Shown here: positions 8,365-17,751 of the stretch, in pieces | How positions within the stretch are numbered: position 1 is the stretch's first letter | How the letters are laid out: the number at the start of each line of letters is the position of its first letter | Position numbers and translations under genes: made by a program | Notes under the pieces: generated by a model | Database searches by the model: none | What the model was told of the DNA's origin: nothing | What the model saw: only the letters and a program-made list of their open reading frames with translations | Assembly: GCA_038229695.1 (NCBI GenBank) | Contig: JBBROE010000008.1 | Coordinates: forward strand, 1-64,000 | Length of the DNA stretch: 64,000 nucleotides | From: JACMLD01 sp038229695 | Lineage (GTDB): Bacteria; Bacteroidota; Bacteroidia; Chitinophagales; Chitinophagaceae | Reading direction: 5' to 3'

Positions 8365-8393
8365 CCAATTAAAGAACAAAATAACAGCCGACA

Positions 8394-8434
8394 ACTAGGC
8401 TTCGTTTGGTGCGAAGCGCCAAAAATGAAGCCCA
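8394..8434 (+). terminator. Strong hairpin after the DUF3667 gene
   Basis: GGCTTC...TTTGGTGC (from 8398) can fold back on GCGCCAAA...GAAGCC (to 8432) around a GAA loop, giving a long stem with one wobble pair. A second small hairpin (GCCCGG with CCGGGC, about 8449-8462) follows with TATTTATT. No long T run directly follows the first stem, so it could be a terminator or the last, diverged repeat of the array. Confidence 0.45.
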
Positions 8435-8740
8435 ATGTTGCCCGGAACCTTCGGCAGCCGGGCTATTTATTATGGGGATTGAATAAAAGACGGTGTTAGG
8501 GTTATTTGCTGTTAGAATAAAATGTTGTTGTCCTTCGCCCGATCCCGTGGGACCATACAGGCTATTTATCATCAAACCGCCTATCTCCCGGATAATTATC
8601 ACCTGGCTGAAGTGCCGACGACACCTTTTTTGTAATTTCAACGGGGTATGGTAGATGCACTGAGATAAAGCTGACCAATTTCGAAATTTATCACGCCCGG
8701 CAACAAGCATTTTAAATACAAACGAAATCATTGAAGTTAT
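8435..8740. other. Intergenic stretch without a supported gene
   Basis: About 300 bases mark the change from the AT-rich cassette-like region to the GC-richer part. I see no open frame with family features and no clear inverted-arm site like those to the left. Confidence 0.4.
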
Positions 8741-9319
8741 ATGAGGAATATTATTTCATTTATGCACATTTCGCTCGACGGTTTTGTAGCAGGGCCAAAC
8801 GGCGAGATGAATTGGATTAAAGTGGACCCCGAAATTTTTGATTATGTTGGGAAGCGGATTAGTAAGACCGACACGGCATTATACGGGCGGCTCACTTATG
8901 AAATGATGGAGGGCTACTGGCCTTCCGCCGGAAATAAACCCGGCGCAAGCAAACACGACATGGAGCATTCAGCCTGGTATAGCAAAGCTCAAAAAATAGT
9001 CCTGTCCCGAACTTTAAAAGATGTTGATTTGACCAACCGCATAGTCATCAACGCCAATCTTTCGGATAGTATCAATAAAATAAAACAATCACCCGGCAGT
9101 GAAATCCTTCTTTTTGGCAGCCCGACGGCTACACATTCCCTGATCAAACTTAACCTCATTGACGGGTATTGGCTTTTTGTGAACCCGGTTATTCTTGGAA
9201 ACGGTATTCCCTTATTTGAGGGCAGTATGGAAAAAACGAAACTCCGTTTATTAAGTACCCACCAGTTTACCTCAGGGGTGACTGAACTGAATTACCTGGC
9301 CGACCCACAAAAACACTAA
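8741..9319 (+). CDS. RibD C-terminal/DHFR-like reductase
   Basis: This 192-residue protein of the RibD C-terminal (dihydrofolate-reductase-like) family starts with the typical ISFMHISLDGFVAGPNGEM strand-turn and has YGRLTYEMMEGYWP near residue 50. A glycine-rich cofactor-binding segment (EILLFGSPTATHSL) lies near residue 125, and FEGSMEKTKLRLL near the end. Relatives bind NADPH; free-standing members rarely have known substrates. It stands alone with no riboflavin or folate genes beside it. Confidence 0.85.
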   Translation: MRNIISFMHISLDGFVAGPNGEMNWIKVDPEIFDYVGKRISKTDTALYGRLTYEMMEGYWPSAGNKPGASKHDMEHSAWYSKAQKIVLSRTLKDVDLTNRIVINANLSDSINKIKQSPGSEILLFGSPTATHSLIKLNLIDGYWLFVNPVILGNGIPLFEGSMEKTKLRLLSTHQFTSGVTELNYLADPQKH

Positions 9320-9500
9320 ATGATGACAGGATGCTTTAAGTAAGGTAACGCTGGTTCCATAGAAAACGTCCGGTTTTAGATCGGGAAAAACAGCGCCGGG
9401 TTGACCCTTCAAGGAGTGAAAGTCATCACTATGCTGTTCCGCTGCTGAAACTCAACACTAAAATCTTTTAATAACCTTATCGACATATCAAAAGAAAAAT

Positions 9501-9857
9501 ATGTTAAAAGCTGTACATCCTAAAATACCGATGCGTGACAAACGGGTTACCATGGAATTTTATATTAATAAACTCGGATTTCGTAATGCCGGGAGCGCCG
9601 ATTACGAGGGCTACCTGATAGTGGCAAGAGACGCAGTAGAAATTCATTTTTTTGAATTTCAAAATCTTGAACCCAAAGAAAATTATTCAGGCGTGTATAT
9701 CCGCACCGCTGATATCGATAGTTTATACCAATCGTTTTTAAATAATAACGTCAGCATTCATCCCAACGGAGGCTTAGCAACAAAACCATGGGGCCAAAAG
9801 GAATTCGCGGTGCTTGACCCCGACAACAACCTCCTCACTTTCGGCCAAGCCGTTTAA
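9501..9857 (+). CDS. VOC-family (glyoxalase/bleomycin-resistance fold) protein
   Basis: This 118-residue protein has the two beta-alpha-beta-beta-beta modules of the vicinal-oxygen-chelate fold. Features are the opening VHPKIPMRD strand, FYINKLGF, a central EIHFFEF strand with a candidate metal ligand, and the closing KEFAVLDPDNNLLTFGQ typical of bleomycin-resistance-like proteins. It could bind or sequester a drug or act on a small molecule; the sequence does not decide which. Confidence 0.8.
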   Translation: MLKAVHPKIPMRDKRVTMEFYINKLGFRNAGSADYEGYLIVARDAVEIHFFEFQNLEPKENYSGVYIRTADIDSLYQSFLNNNVSIHPNGGLATKPWGQKEFAVLDPDNNLLTFGQAV

Positions 9858-10361
9858 TGACGTAAATGGGCATAGCATTTTTAAGGTTTACTTCAAGACC
9901 TGGTTGATATTGGGTGATAATGTAGGTAATGTTGCAACCGAAATTGATTTTCGGTCAGGCCATGGAAGCATTACCGGAAAACGGCACGCTGCAAATTCTG
10001 ACATTACGCTATCGTGAACACGATTTCCTGGCCCTGATCAAGCAGTGTCTTACACCCATACCTGTTTGCGGAAAATGAAAAATCCTGTAAACTACTACCA
10101 TAATTTTTTGCGCCCACAAATTCCACAAGTCCCGGAAGGGTGGCGGTATTCCTGCAAGTGATTACATTTTGGTAAAGACGAATGGCTTCTCCCTATCCGG
10201 GTAAGCTGGAATAGGGAAAGCGGTAACATGCAACAGCCTCCCTTCCTGCAGCCAAAGACGATTTCGACTAAATCTCCCTAAATCCCCTATCTTCAAAAGA
10301 ATAACCGGGCTGCCAGTAGTCCGCCGTTAACCAGGAACAAATAAACCCACACTTTTTGCAT
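9858..10361. other. Intergenic stretch with a possible gene remnant
   Basis: A short open frame, ATG at 9929 to TGA at 10078 (49 codons), contains AMEALPENGTLQI. This resembles the ATP-binding N-box region of histidine kinases (NAxxAMPxxGxLxI). No kinase sequence is seen around it, so it is at most a small remnant. The remaining 280 bases before the M20 gene show nothing I can name. Confidence 0.3.
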
Positions 10362-11870
10362 ATGAGTATGTACAGGCCTGACAAAATTTTAATTGCCCTA
10401 CTTTTTTCTTTTACCATATCCGCTTCGTCTGCCCAGAAATCCACGGCCCCTCCCCCGTTTGCCGCAACGGCTAAATCCGTTACTGATTACTATGGCAAGT
10501 ACATTGACGAGAATAGGGACAGGCACCTCAAAGAGTTTGTAGAACTGGTCTCTATTCCCAGCATTTCCTCGATTCCTGCGCACCACGCCGATGTCATCAA
10601 GGCGGCCGACTGGATAGTGGCAAAATTAAAAGCAATCGGAATGCCGACAGCCGAAGCCCTGCCGACGAGCGGTAACCCCGTTGTCTTTGCAAGCTGGTTA
10701 AACGCCCCCGGCAAACCCACTGTTTTAATTTACGGCCATTACGACGTTCAACCGGTTAATGAAAAAGAATGGACGACTCCCCCTTTCTCTCCTGTAGCCA
10801 GAGATGGAAAAGTATATGGCCGCGGTGCCAGCGATGACAAAAGCGGTGTCATGACTTCCATCTGGGCGGTGGAAGCCATGCTGAAGAAAGACGGAAAATT
10901 ACCTGTCAACCTGAAGTTTATGTTCGAAGGAAACGAAGAAGTTGGCAGCCCGGGTTTTAAAACTTTCCTTGAAAATAATAAGAAAGAGCTTAAGGCAGAT
11001 TTCGCCTTAAATGCCGACGATGGACAGTATAACGACAATACCCCGGCAATAACAATAAGCCTCCGGGGCTCTGTAGCCATGGAATTTTCAGTGAAGACGG
11101 CAGATATCGACGGGCACTCCGGTGAGTTTGGGGGCAAAACCCCTAATGCCGCAGTCGATATGGCACAGATCATCACTTCCTTCTTCGATGAAAACGGAAA
11201 CGTGGCGGTAAAAGGGTTTTATGATAAAGTAAAACCCATCACGGCCCGGCAGAAAGAAATGATCAAAAAGATCCCTTATGACCCTGCTACCGACCGGAAA
11301 ATACTGGGCACAACGGCAGAAGTTGGCGACACGAGTTACTCGCCACTGGAGCGCGTCTGGTATCGTCCCACCCTGGAGATCGTAGGCATGCAGAGCGGCT
11401 ACACCGGCGAAGGCCATTCCAATATCGTCCCCGGCCATGCTACGACAAAAATAACCTGCCGGCTGGTGGATAACCAAAATGGAGACGAAATAGTACAACT
11501 GATCGAAAAACACATCGAAAAACATTGCCCGCCGGGTGCAAAAATAACCTATAAAGTATCGCCGGGCTTCGCAAGCCCCATGAATCTGCCTGCGTAAGGT
11601 AAAGAGTACCGGTACATTTCCGACGTACTCACAGCAGTGTATGGTAAAGAACCGTTCCAGTACGCAAGTGGTGGCTCGGTTGGCGCTATGCGTGAAGTAA
11701 AAGATGTTTTAGGATTGAATGCCTACCCGCTGGGTTTTGAATTATCCGATGAAAACTGGCATGCCTCCAATGAGTTTTTCAGGGAGTCCAGCATGCGGAA
11801 AGGACAGCTGATCTACTGCCTCTACCTGCAGCACCTGGCTGATGAAGAGCAACGCACGAAAAATAAGTAA
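10362..11870 (+). pseudogene. Secreted M20 dipeptidase split by in-frame TAA at 11595
   Basis: I start at the ATG at 10362. A signal peptide is visible (ILIALLFSFTISASSAQ, cleavage after SSA). The M20 metal-site motifs are GHYDVQP (His126, Asp128), GRGASDDKSG (about Asp158-159), EGNEEVGSPG (Glu192-Glu193) and ALNADDG (about Asp219). The frame stops at TAA 11595-11597 after FASPMNLPA, yet continues open and in frame to 11870. The continuation has GGSVGAMREVKDVLG and NWHASNE, which carries the last conserved catalytic-domain histidine of M20 dipeptidases. A protein ending at 11594 would lack that His and the final strands, and would probably be inactive. Confidence 0.8.
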
Positions 11871-12880
11871 GGTTTTGTACTGAAATAAATAACGTGCTGC
11901 GTTTGTTGAAATTTATGAATGCTGACCGAAAACCCATCATTGACATTCCGGAAACGGAATTTAAAAAATCTGGGACGAGTTAGTTGCCAGCCCCGGGTGA
12001 TTTCGTTCGACAGTCACCCCATGCCTGTTTGTGTAGCGGAACTCATGTATCAGCTTCAGCGGATTGCCCCTAGTGAATATTGATGTATTAGTGCATAACA
12101 GGGCCTGTCGTCAGGCTCAGACAGGATACTAGAAACCCTGTGAAGCGGCGTTTACATCAGCCCGAAAGGAATGGATTCACTTGCCCACATCGAACCGGTA
12201 ACAGGCTCCATTTACCCGTCTGTCTGGAACGATTCTGGCCCGACCAACGGTCCGGTAAGGGGCACTTGCAGGGCTTTAAGGATCGGAAATACGCTGTTAC
12301 CCACATCACGAGTGAACCATCCCTCCGCCGGAAACCTATACCAGCATATGGAAAGTGATCACCAGGTTATGGCCACTGCCTCCACATCTATACTACTTGT
12401 CTTTCCAACCCTTTCTGTCACGCAGGTACCCCGCTCATTGAGGGCCGAAATGTGGAACAAGACAATTTAGCCTGATCTGTAAACAAGACTCTGCAACGAA
12501 CCTGGTAACGATTGGTGACGACCTCTCTGGTGCAAAATGATTACCGGTAAATACTATGAGTAATCAGGTGTTTTTAATCCCTGCAGCATACCGACCGGCT
12601 GCTGATTTTATTAGTCGTTGATTTTCCAAGCCGGATTTTAGTTGAAGAAAAAGTCCATTACAGAGCAAAAGGCCTTAACGGTATTGTCTAACCGATTTTA
12701 ACCCAGTGACCGGCTGGGATAAACAAAGCATGATTTCTTAAATTTTTCACTTCGTTTTAACCAATTTATTCAAATCGTTGAACATTTCCGAATTGAAAGC
12801 TGTTTAAACTATCGCCGGCAAGATTAAACAGTAATTACTTTTCTTTTACCTTTTTTTAATTCACACTAAACCAAAAAAAA
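11871..12880. other. Kilobase intergenic gap before the rhodopsin gene
   Basis: I find no supported gene on either strand. Short frames around 12140-12470 have no family features and overlap in two frames. The last 150 bases become AT-rich (from about 12720) and end in an A-rich leader (CACTAAACCAAAAAAAAATG). They are the likely promoter and leader of the rhodopsin gene; I could not settle on a specific promoter hexamer. Confidence 0.4.
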
Positions 12881-13618
12881 ATGCTTCCACAACTTCTGGG
12901 AATTACCCCGATTGCGAACACAAACTACGTGGCCTTTACTTTTTTTGTAGGCACCATGGCCATGATGGGTGCTTCCGTATTCTTTTTCTTTGAGATGTCA
13001 AATGTCGATAAGAAATGGAGGACGTCCATTCTTGTCTCAGGTCTCATTACGTTTATTGCTGCAGTTCACTATTATTACATGCGCGGTTACAATCTTGATA
13101 CCGGCGAGTCGCCAGTATTCTTCCGTTATGTTGACTGGATTCTTACTGTACCGCTCATGTGCGTTGAATTTTACCTCATCACCAAGAAGGCCGGTGGTAA
13201 AATTGGACTACTTTGGCAGCTGATTTTTGCTTCCGTCATTATGCTCGTAACGGGTTATATCGGCGAAGCGATTTACGGTAGCCAGGCACAAAGCTGGATC
13301 TGGGGACTGATCAGCGGTATCGCTTACTTCTACATCGTTTACCTGGTATGGTTCGGTGATGTAGCAAAACTGGCAAACAACGCAGGGCCAGCCGTGGCAA
13401 CAGCAGTTAAGACGCTCGGCTGGTTTGTTCTTGTGGGTTGGGCCATCTATCCAATCGGTTATATCGCTGGCACTGAAGGCGGCCTGTTTGGCATGAAGGT
13501 ATTCCAGGGGCTTTCCATGGATATCGTGTACAACATCGGCGATGCCATCAATAAAATTGGCTTTGGACTTGTGATTTATGCACTGGCCCAGTCCGACAAG
13601 TCTCCTCAACTCGCGTAG
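12881..13618 (+). CDS. Light-driven proton-pump rhodopsin (DTE type)
   Basis: This 245-residue seven-helix microbial rhodopsin has a helix C reading RYVDWILTVPLMCVEF. Asp85 is the Schiff-base counterion and proton acceptor, Thr89 is the middle position, and Glu96 is the proton donor: the DTE triad of outward proton pumps. Lys225 in DAINKIGFG binds retinal, with Asp221 beside it. His63 (AAVHYYY) matches the proteorhodopsin histidine that pairs with the acceptor Asp. The colour-tuning position holds Met93, as in green-absorbing flavobacterial pumps. It is followed by a hairpin and then blh, which makes its retinal. It should build proton-motive force in light. Confidence 0.95.
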   Translation: MLPQLLGITPIANTNYVAFTFFVGTMAMMGASVFFFFEMSNVDKKWRTSILVSGLITFIAAVHYYYMRGYNLDTGESPVFFRYVDWILTVPLMCVEFYLITKKAGGKIGLLWQLIFASVIMLVTGYIGEAIYGSQAQSWIWGLISGIAYFYIVYLVWFGDVAKLANNAGPAVATAVKTLGWFVLVGWAIYPIGYIAGTEGGLFGMKVFQGLSMDIVYNIGDAINKIGFGLVIYALAQSDKSPQLA

Positions 13619-13628
13619 GAAACTTCCC

Positions 13629-13662
13629 GAAAGTGTGATGAAAGTCATCACACTTTCTTTTA
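13629..13662 (+). terminator. Perfect hairpin with T tract between rhodopsin and blh
   Basis: A 12-bp perfect stem GAAAGTGTGATG (13629-13640) with CATCACACTTTC (13646-13657), a five-base loop AAAGT and then TTTTATT has all the parts of an intrinsic terminator. It lies 10 bases after the rhodopsin stop and about 30 bases before the blh start. It would end most rhodopsin transcripts, so the pump should be made in large excess over the retinal-forming enzyme. Confidence 0.85.
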
Positions 13663-13690
13663 TTCATTCAAATACCAGAAAATTGGGACG

Positions 13691-14626
13691 GTGGTAAGGA
13701 TTACGTTGTTACTTTTTGGAATTGTGTTGTTGATTTTTCAGCAATACATCATTGCATTCAACGCCCATGCCCAATTTTTTATTTTCCTGGCGGGAATCAT
13801 TGTGCTGGGAGTGCCTCATGGCGCTGCAGACCTGCTTGTGGCGAGCCGGAATGCGGTCGTAAGGGGCAGGAGATTTTCAAAAATTAAATTTTTAACGGCC
13901 TATATAAGCCGGCTTTTTCTTTTTGCGGCTGTGCTATGGCTATTCCCCTTGCTTGGGAATGTACTGTTTATAATTTTTGCCGCCTATCATTTTGGCGAAA
14001 CCGACTTGTATCAATTCAATATTGATACGCCAATCGGAAAACTATTTGTCATCACCTATGGATTGGTCATTCTAAGTGTCATTATCCTGGGACATTTCGA
14101 TGAAGTCAGGCTCCTTTTCCGGTTATTCGCCACTGGTACAGAAAATTCAAAGTTGATAAACTGGATTGATGGGAATCATTATAACCTGATGACTATTTCC
14201 GGTGTGTTGTTTTTTGTCACTACATTTTTCTATTTTTTGAAAAGTAAGGACGCCGCGAACGATGGCCGGGGCAAATTCCTGCTTTACTTTGCAACGATGC
14301 TGGTTATTCTCTTCATCCTGCCGCTAATGCTTGGTTTCACATTCTACTTTATTGTATGGCATTCCGTATTATCGCTGAGAAATATCTTTGTCTACCTCAG
14401 GCGGAACAACCTTTTTACCGGGAGAGTAATCGCGGGCCAGGTGCTGCTGTACAGCGCACTTGCCATGGTAGGAATAGCGTTGTTTGGGTTAACCGGTTTC
14501 ATGTTTGTAAACATCAACGCGATGGCCGGGTCAATTTTCTTTGGACTGGCTGTACTGACCGCCCCCCATATGCAGATCATGCATGACATGTACAACAGTA
14601 TCCGCCTCGGCAAGCTGTTCCAATAG
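13691..14626 (+). CDS. blh: Brp/Blh beta-carotene 15,15'-dioxygenase
   Basis: This 311-residue polytopic membrane protein cleaves beta-carotene into two molecules of retinal. Conserved Brp/Blh histidine motifs are present: GVPHGAADLL (His43), AYHFGETD (His100), FIVWHSVLSLRN near residue 223, and APHMQIMHD near residue 297; these hold the iron. The start is GTG at 13691, since no ATG is in frame upstream before the rhodopsin terminator. It sits directly downstream of the rhodopsin gene, the usual pairing. No carotenoid synthesis genes (crtE, crtB, crtI, crtY) are in this window, so beta-carotene must come from elsewhere in the genome. Confidence 0.92.
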   Translation: MVRITLLLFGIVLLIFQQYIIAFNAHAQFFIFLAGIIVLGVPHGAADLLVASRNAVVRGRRFSKIKFLTAYISRLFLFAAVLWLFPLLGNVLFIIFAAYHFGETDLYQFNIDTPIGKLFVITYGLVILSVIILGHFDEVRLLFRLFATGTENSKLINWIDGNHYNLMTISGVLFFVTTFFYFLKSKDAANDGRGKFLLYFATMLVILFILPLMLGFTFYFIVWHSVLSLRNIFVYLRRNNLFTGRVIAGQVLLYSALAMVGIALFGLTGFMFVNINAMAGSIFFGLAVLTAPHMQIMHDMYNSIRLGKLFQ

Positions 14627-14674
14627 TCCGGCAGGCAAATGGATTGATTGTTCAGTTGGTTTTCTGCTGCTTCA

Positions 14675-14700
14675 GGATGGCCGATTTACACCTGCCATCC
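14675..14700. terminator. Possible hairpin between convergent blh and DUF1275 genes
   Basis: GGATGGC (14675-14681) faces GCCATCC (14694-14700) across a 12-base loop. There is no T run on either side, so terminator function is uncertain. Confidence 0.3.
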
Positions 14701-14783
14701 TTCAATAGCTCCCAACAGCCGGGTGACTGAGCATCTCCCCCGCAGTGGAGACCCGTCACTCCAGCTTGACTAGTGCGAAATCC

Positions 14784-15509
14784 CTATTCACGCTTCAGTC
14801 TCCTGGCTAACCGAATGATGGTAAACTTTGTGGAGTCGTAAATTAAGCCCGCAATTAGTATGGCGGCGGCTATAGTTAATGTATAAATCCCGATTCTGGA
14901 ATACAACACTCCACCGAGAATTCCACCCCCAAAAAAGAAACAGACTATCGTAAATCGCAACCTGATGGCAGACATCAATTTTCTCTTCTGCTCCTTTTCT
15001 TTAAAAAAGAACAACTGGGATAGATCTATCCCCAGGTCGGTAAACAAACCGGTCAGGTGGGTTGTCCGGACGACAGCACTCGAAATGGTCGTTACAAAAG
15101 AATTCTGGAGCCCCATGGCAAACAAGAGGCTGCAGGCTATCAGGTTGGGGTGCAAGGCAATTAAATACTGCCCGTAAAAGCCGATGACAAAAAGTATTAT
15201 ACTTTCAATCAAAGCCGGTGCCATATAAATGTACCGGTCACTTTTCTGCGCGACAAGTTCTATAAGTAGGTTGGAAACAAATGAGCCAAGGAAAAAGAAG
15301 AATATATACAGAAAATAGATAAACCCCTGCCACCAGTTTAACTGGAATACCTCATCCATCAAAAAGGCGAAGTGCCCGGTTACATTGGTGGTTAAGCGCT
15401 TCACCGAAAAAAAGCCGGTCGTGTTTACCATACCCGCTACAAAAGACAGTAAGGACGCTATCCTCAGGTTGTGACGTAAAGTTCTTTTTTTTCCGAAATG
15501 TCTAAACAT
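14784..15509 (-). CDS. YoaK/DUF1275 membrane protein
   Basis: This 241-residue protein has about six hydrophobic segments. The family start is clear: LSFVAGMVNTTGFFSV, then TTNVTGHFA near residue 42, and the later conserved LLFAMGLQNSFVTTISSAVVRTTHLTG. DUF1275 (YoaK) proteins are widespread membrane proteins of unknown function, suspected transporters. It is convergent with blh. Confidence 0.85.
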   Translation of the reverse strand: MFRHFGKKRTLRHNLRIASLLSFVAGMVNTTGFFSVKRLTTNVTGHFAFLMDEVFQLNWWQGFIYFLYIFFFFLGSFVSNLLIELVAQKSDRYIYMAPALIESIILFVIGFYGQYLIALHPNLIACSLLFAMGLQNSFVTTISSAVVRTTHLTGLFTDLGIDLSQLFFFKEKEQKRKLMSAIRLRFTIVCFFFGGGILGGVLYSRIGIYTLTIAAAILIAGLIYDSTKFTIIRLARRLKRE

Positions 15510-15904
15510 GTTCCATTTCTTTACGGCTCAAAGCCGTTTCTCCTGTGCCGCTAGCTCCACGATGATGACCGGCGTCGATGGCCACCGCCTTATCACCACA
15601 ACAAAGCCGGCTTAAACCCATCTTTTTTTACGGTCTGTAACCGGGTGCTAAAATCAACCGCAGCAATGCGGCTCGCTTCCCAACCTTTGTACCAGCCTGC
15701 TCAGGGTTTTTGCGGTAACACTCAGCAGCTGCCCACAGGTCTTAGTCAGTGGAAAGTAGTCTATACTACGGTAAGTACACTATTTATCTGGCAGATCCCT
15801 GCGGATTAAGGCAGTATTAATGGCTGTGCCGCCAGGTCTAGGTAAAGCATTGCAACCTTAACAATCCGCCATCTCCCAACCAACATGGAAAATGAAAAAG
15901 ACGT
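15510..15904. other. Intergenic stretch without a supported gene
   Basis: It lies upstream of the minus-strand DUF1275 gene and downstream of the minus-strand membrane protein gene. I see no gene, no clear hairpin with a T run, and no repeat shared with other parts of the window. Confidence 0.35.
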
Positions 15905-16837
15905 TTATAACTTAATTGAAGCGTCTGAATTACTCCCATTTACGCCAATATGCTTTTCAAATTTATTATGTATGACCAGTATCAACAAGCCAAAAATAAT
16001 GGCAGATACGATTAACCCGGTGTTGAGCAATCCGCTGACAGAAAAAGACAACCTGATTAAAATAGTGGAGATGATAAAGCCCGAGTTCCTGATAACTTTG
16101 TGAAACTCATCGGTATGAAAAAATGAAAACAGCAATAGAAAAACATCTGAAATAATCAGAATGGTAAAAAACTGTTCAAAGAAAATATTATTAATGTTTT
16201 TGAATGCAACAACGCCACCGTTACCCGGGGTAATAACACTTACACACCAGCTGATAAAAGAATAAATAGCCACAATAACAAGTACCGGCACCAGGGCTGT
16301 GGCCATCACTTTCTTTATTTTGATAAACCTTACTATTTCCTCCGACTGGGGTCTATCATGTACTACCGGTGTGTATTTCTTCCGGCTTTGTATATAGAAC
16401 TGGTAAATCAGAAAAAAAAGCAGTACGGAAGCTACCAAATCGTACGTAAACTGCAAATCATATTTGATTTCAAACCAATCAGACGAAAACGACAAAGTGG
16501 AAAGGTCTTTAAACAACCGCCGGATAATAATCAGCGTAATAATCTCGTATTGCTTGGTGATATACGTCGTGATAGATTTTGGAAGATAATGTATCAGCAG
16601 GTATACTTCGTAAACAAGAATAAATGAAAAAGGGGTATATATTGCCGCAATCGGATTGCTCAGCAGGTCTGAAGGCGTAGTGAGGTTAATGATCTTCAGA
16701 CTTACCAGAAATATAATAAACAGGTGGATAAGAAAGCTTGCAATGGCTATGACTAAAATGATCTGTTCACTTTTCTTTTTGGTTTTTTCCGATAGAAGCT
16801 TTTGATAAAGACCATTGAAATGTGGGTTCACTGCCAT
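15905..16837 (-). CDS. Polytopic membrane protein of unknown function
   Basis: This 310-residue protein has about seven or eight hydrophobic segments in two groups. They are separated by a charged loop near residues 165-185 (SRKKYTPVVHDRPQSEEIVR). A positive amphipathic stretch (LPKSITTYITKQYEIITLIIIRRLFKD) follows the third segment. I do not recognise a family with confidence. There is no signal peptide or soluble domain. Composition is fairly AT-rich, with Ile and Leu dominating. Confidence 0.7.
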   Translation of the reverse strand: MAVNPHFNGLYQKLLSEKTKKKSEQIILVIAIASFLIHLFIIFLVSLKIINLTTPSDLLSNPIAAIYTPFSFILVYEVYLLIHYLPKSITTYITKQYEIITLIIIRRLFKDLSTLSFSSDWFEIKYDLQFTYDLVASVLLFFLIYQFYIQSRKKYTPVVHDRPQSEEIVRFIKIKKVMATALVPVLVIVAIYSFISWCVSVITPGNGGVVAFKNINNIFFEQFFTILIISDVFLLLFSFFHTDEFHKVIRNSGFIISTILIRLSFSVSGLLNTGLIVSAIIFGLLILVIHNKFEKHIGVNGSNSDASIKL

Positions 16838-17283
16838 GTATACATTACTTTTTGAGCGAGCCTATCTAACACGATATATCGGTAAAAGGTTGCCCTGTCC
16901 TGATAATCGTCCGGCCTCCTGGCGGTTATATTTCAACGGAACATCTTTTAATCCAGCTCGTAACAACTGGCAGCTTATCCAGGATCATGACTAACTGGAA
17001 CAGACCCTTTAATTTACTACGCTGCTGAGCCGTATTTAAACCACAACAGGCATCTCCCTTCGCGGAAGCCACCGAACCTCCGGCAATGCACCATCATTGT
17101 CCGCCGACTTCCTCTACGGTGTTCACCAAAACGGGAAACTACGGAAACCGGCCCTGCCAGGACTTACCCATAATAGCGCTAGTGACACTTCCCAGCCCGT
17201 ATACTATAGCAAAATCTCATTGGCCTGCAACGAATTTATAAGATTGGCGGTAAACATTCGGGGATGTTTATTAATTTGAACGT
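16838..17283. other. Intergenic stretch between divergent genes
   Basis: This 446-base stretch lies between the minus-strand membrane protein gene and crcB, and must hold both promoters. I looked for a fluoride-riboswitch fold before crcB and found no convincing match. No gene is supported. Confidence 0.35.
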
Positions 17284-17652
17284 ATGAAACCATTACTGAT
17301 TATCGGGCTGGGCGGCGGCCTGGGCAGTATTTTTCGCTACCTGCTGCAAATCTATGCCGGTAAAACACTGCCCATGGCGTTTCCCCTAGGCACTTTCCTG
17401 GTCAACGTCATCGGCTGTTTCCTGATAGGACTGCTCTTCGGGCTCTCCAATAAATACCTGTGGCTTAGCCTTGAGTGGCGCCTGTTTCTAATCACCGGCC
17501 TCTGTGGCGGGTTTACCACATTTTCCACTTTCTCCTATGAAAGTGTTGGCTTGTTCAGGCAGGGCAATTATCCAGTACTCCTATTGTATATTTTCGCGAG
17601 CGTCCTGGCAGGTTTTTTAGCAACACTGGGCGGGTCCGCGCTCATCCGGTAG
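17284..17652 (+). CDS. crcB: CrcB/Fluc fluoride channel
   Basis: This 122-residue protein has four membrane helices. Fluc hallmarks are GGGLGSIFRY at the first helix, GTFLVNVIGCFLIG (with the conserved Asn) at the second, and GGFTTFSTFSYE with the phenylalanines that line the fluoride path. It works as an antiparallel dimer that lets toxic fluoride leave the cytoplasm. A single crcB gene, as here, is the usual homodimer arrangement. Confidence 0.93.
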   Translation: MKPLLIIGLGGGLGSIFRYLLQIYAGKTLPMAFPLGTFLVNVIGCFLIGLLFGLSNKYLWLSLEWRLFLITGLCGGFTTFSTFSYESVGLFRQGNYPVLLLYIFASVLAGFLATLGGSALIR

Positions 17653-17751
17653 CCCTGATGTTTTTTCCTTGTTACTTTATTCACCATACCCGACCGGCTA
17701 TTCATCGATAACAACTACGGTCATTTTATATCAAAAACCAAAAACAATCAC

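Noticed and set aside
12140..12470. Overlapping frames of 72 and 99 codons in the gap before the rhodopsin gene
   Set aside because: The two frames overlap with unrelated sequences and neither shows a family motif.
17040..17283. Fluoride riboswitch before crcB
   Set aside because: I searched by eye for the conserved fold and found no convincing match to the pseudoknot arms.
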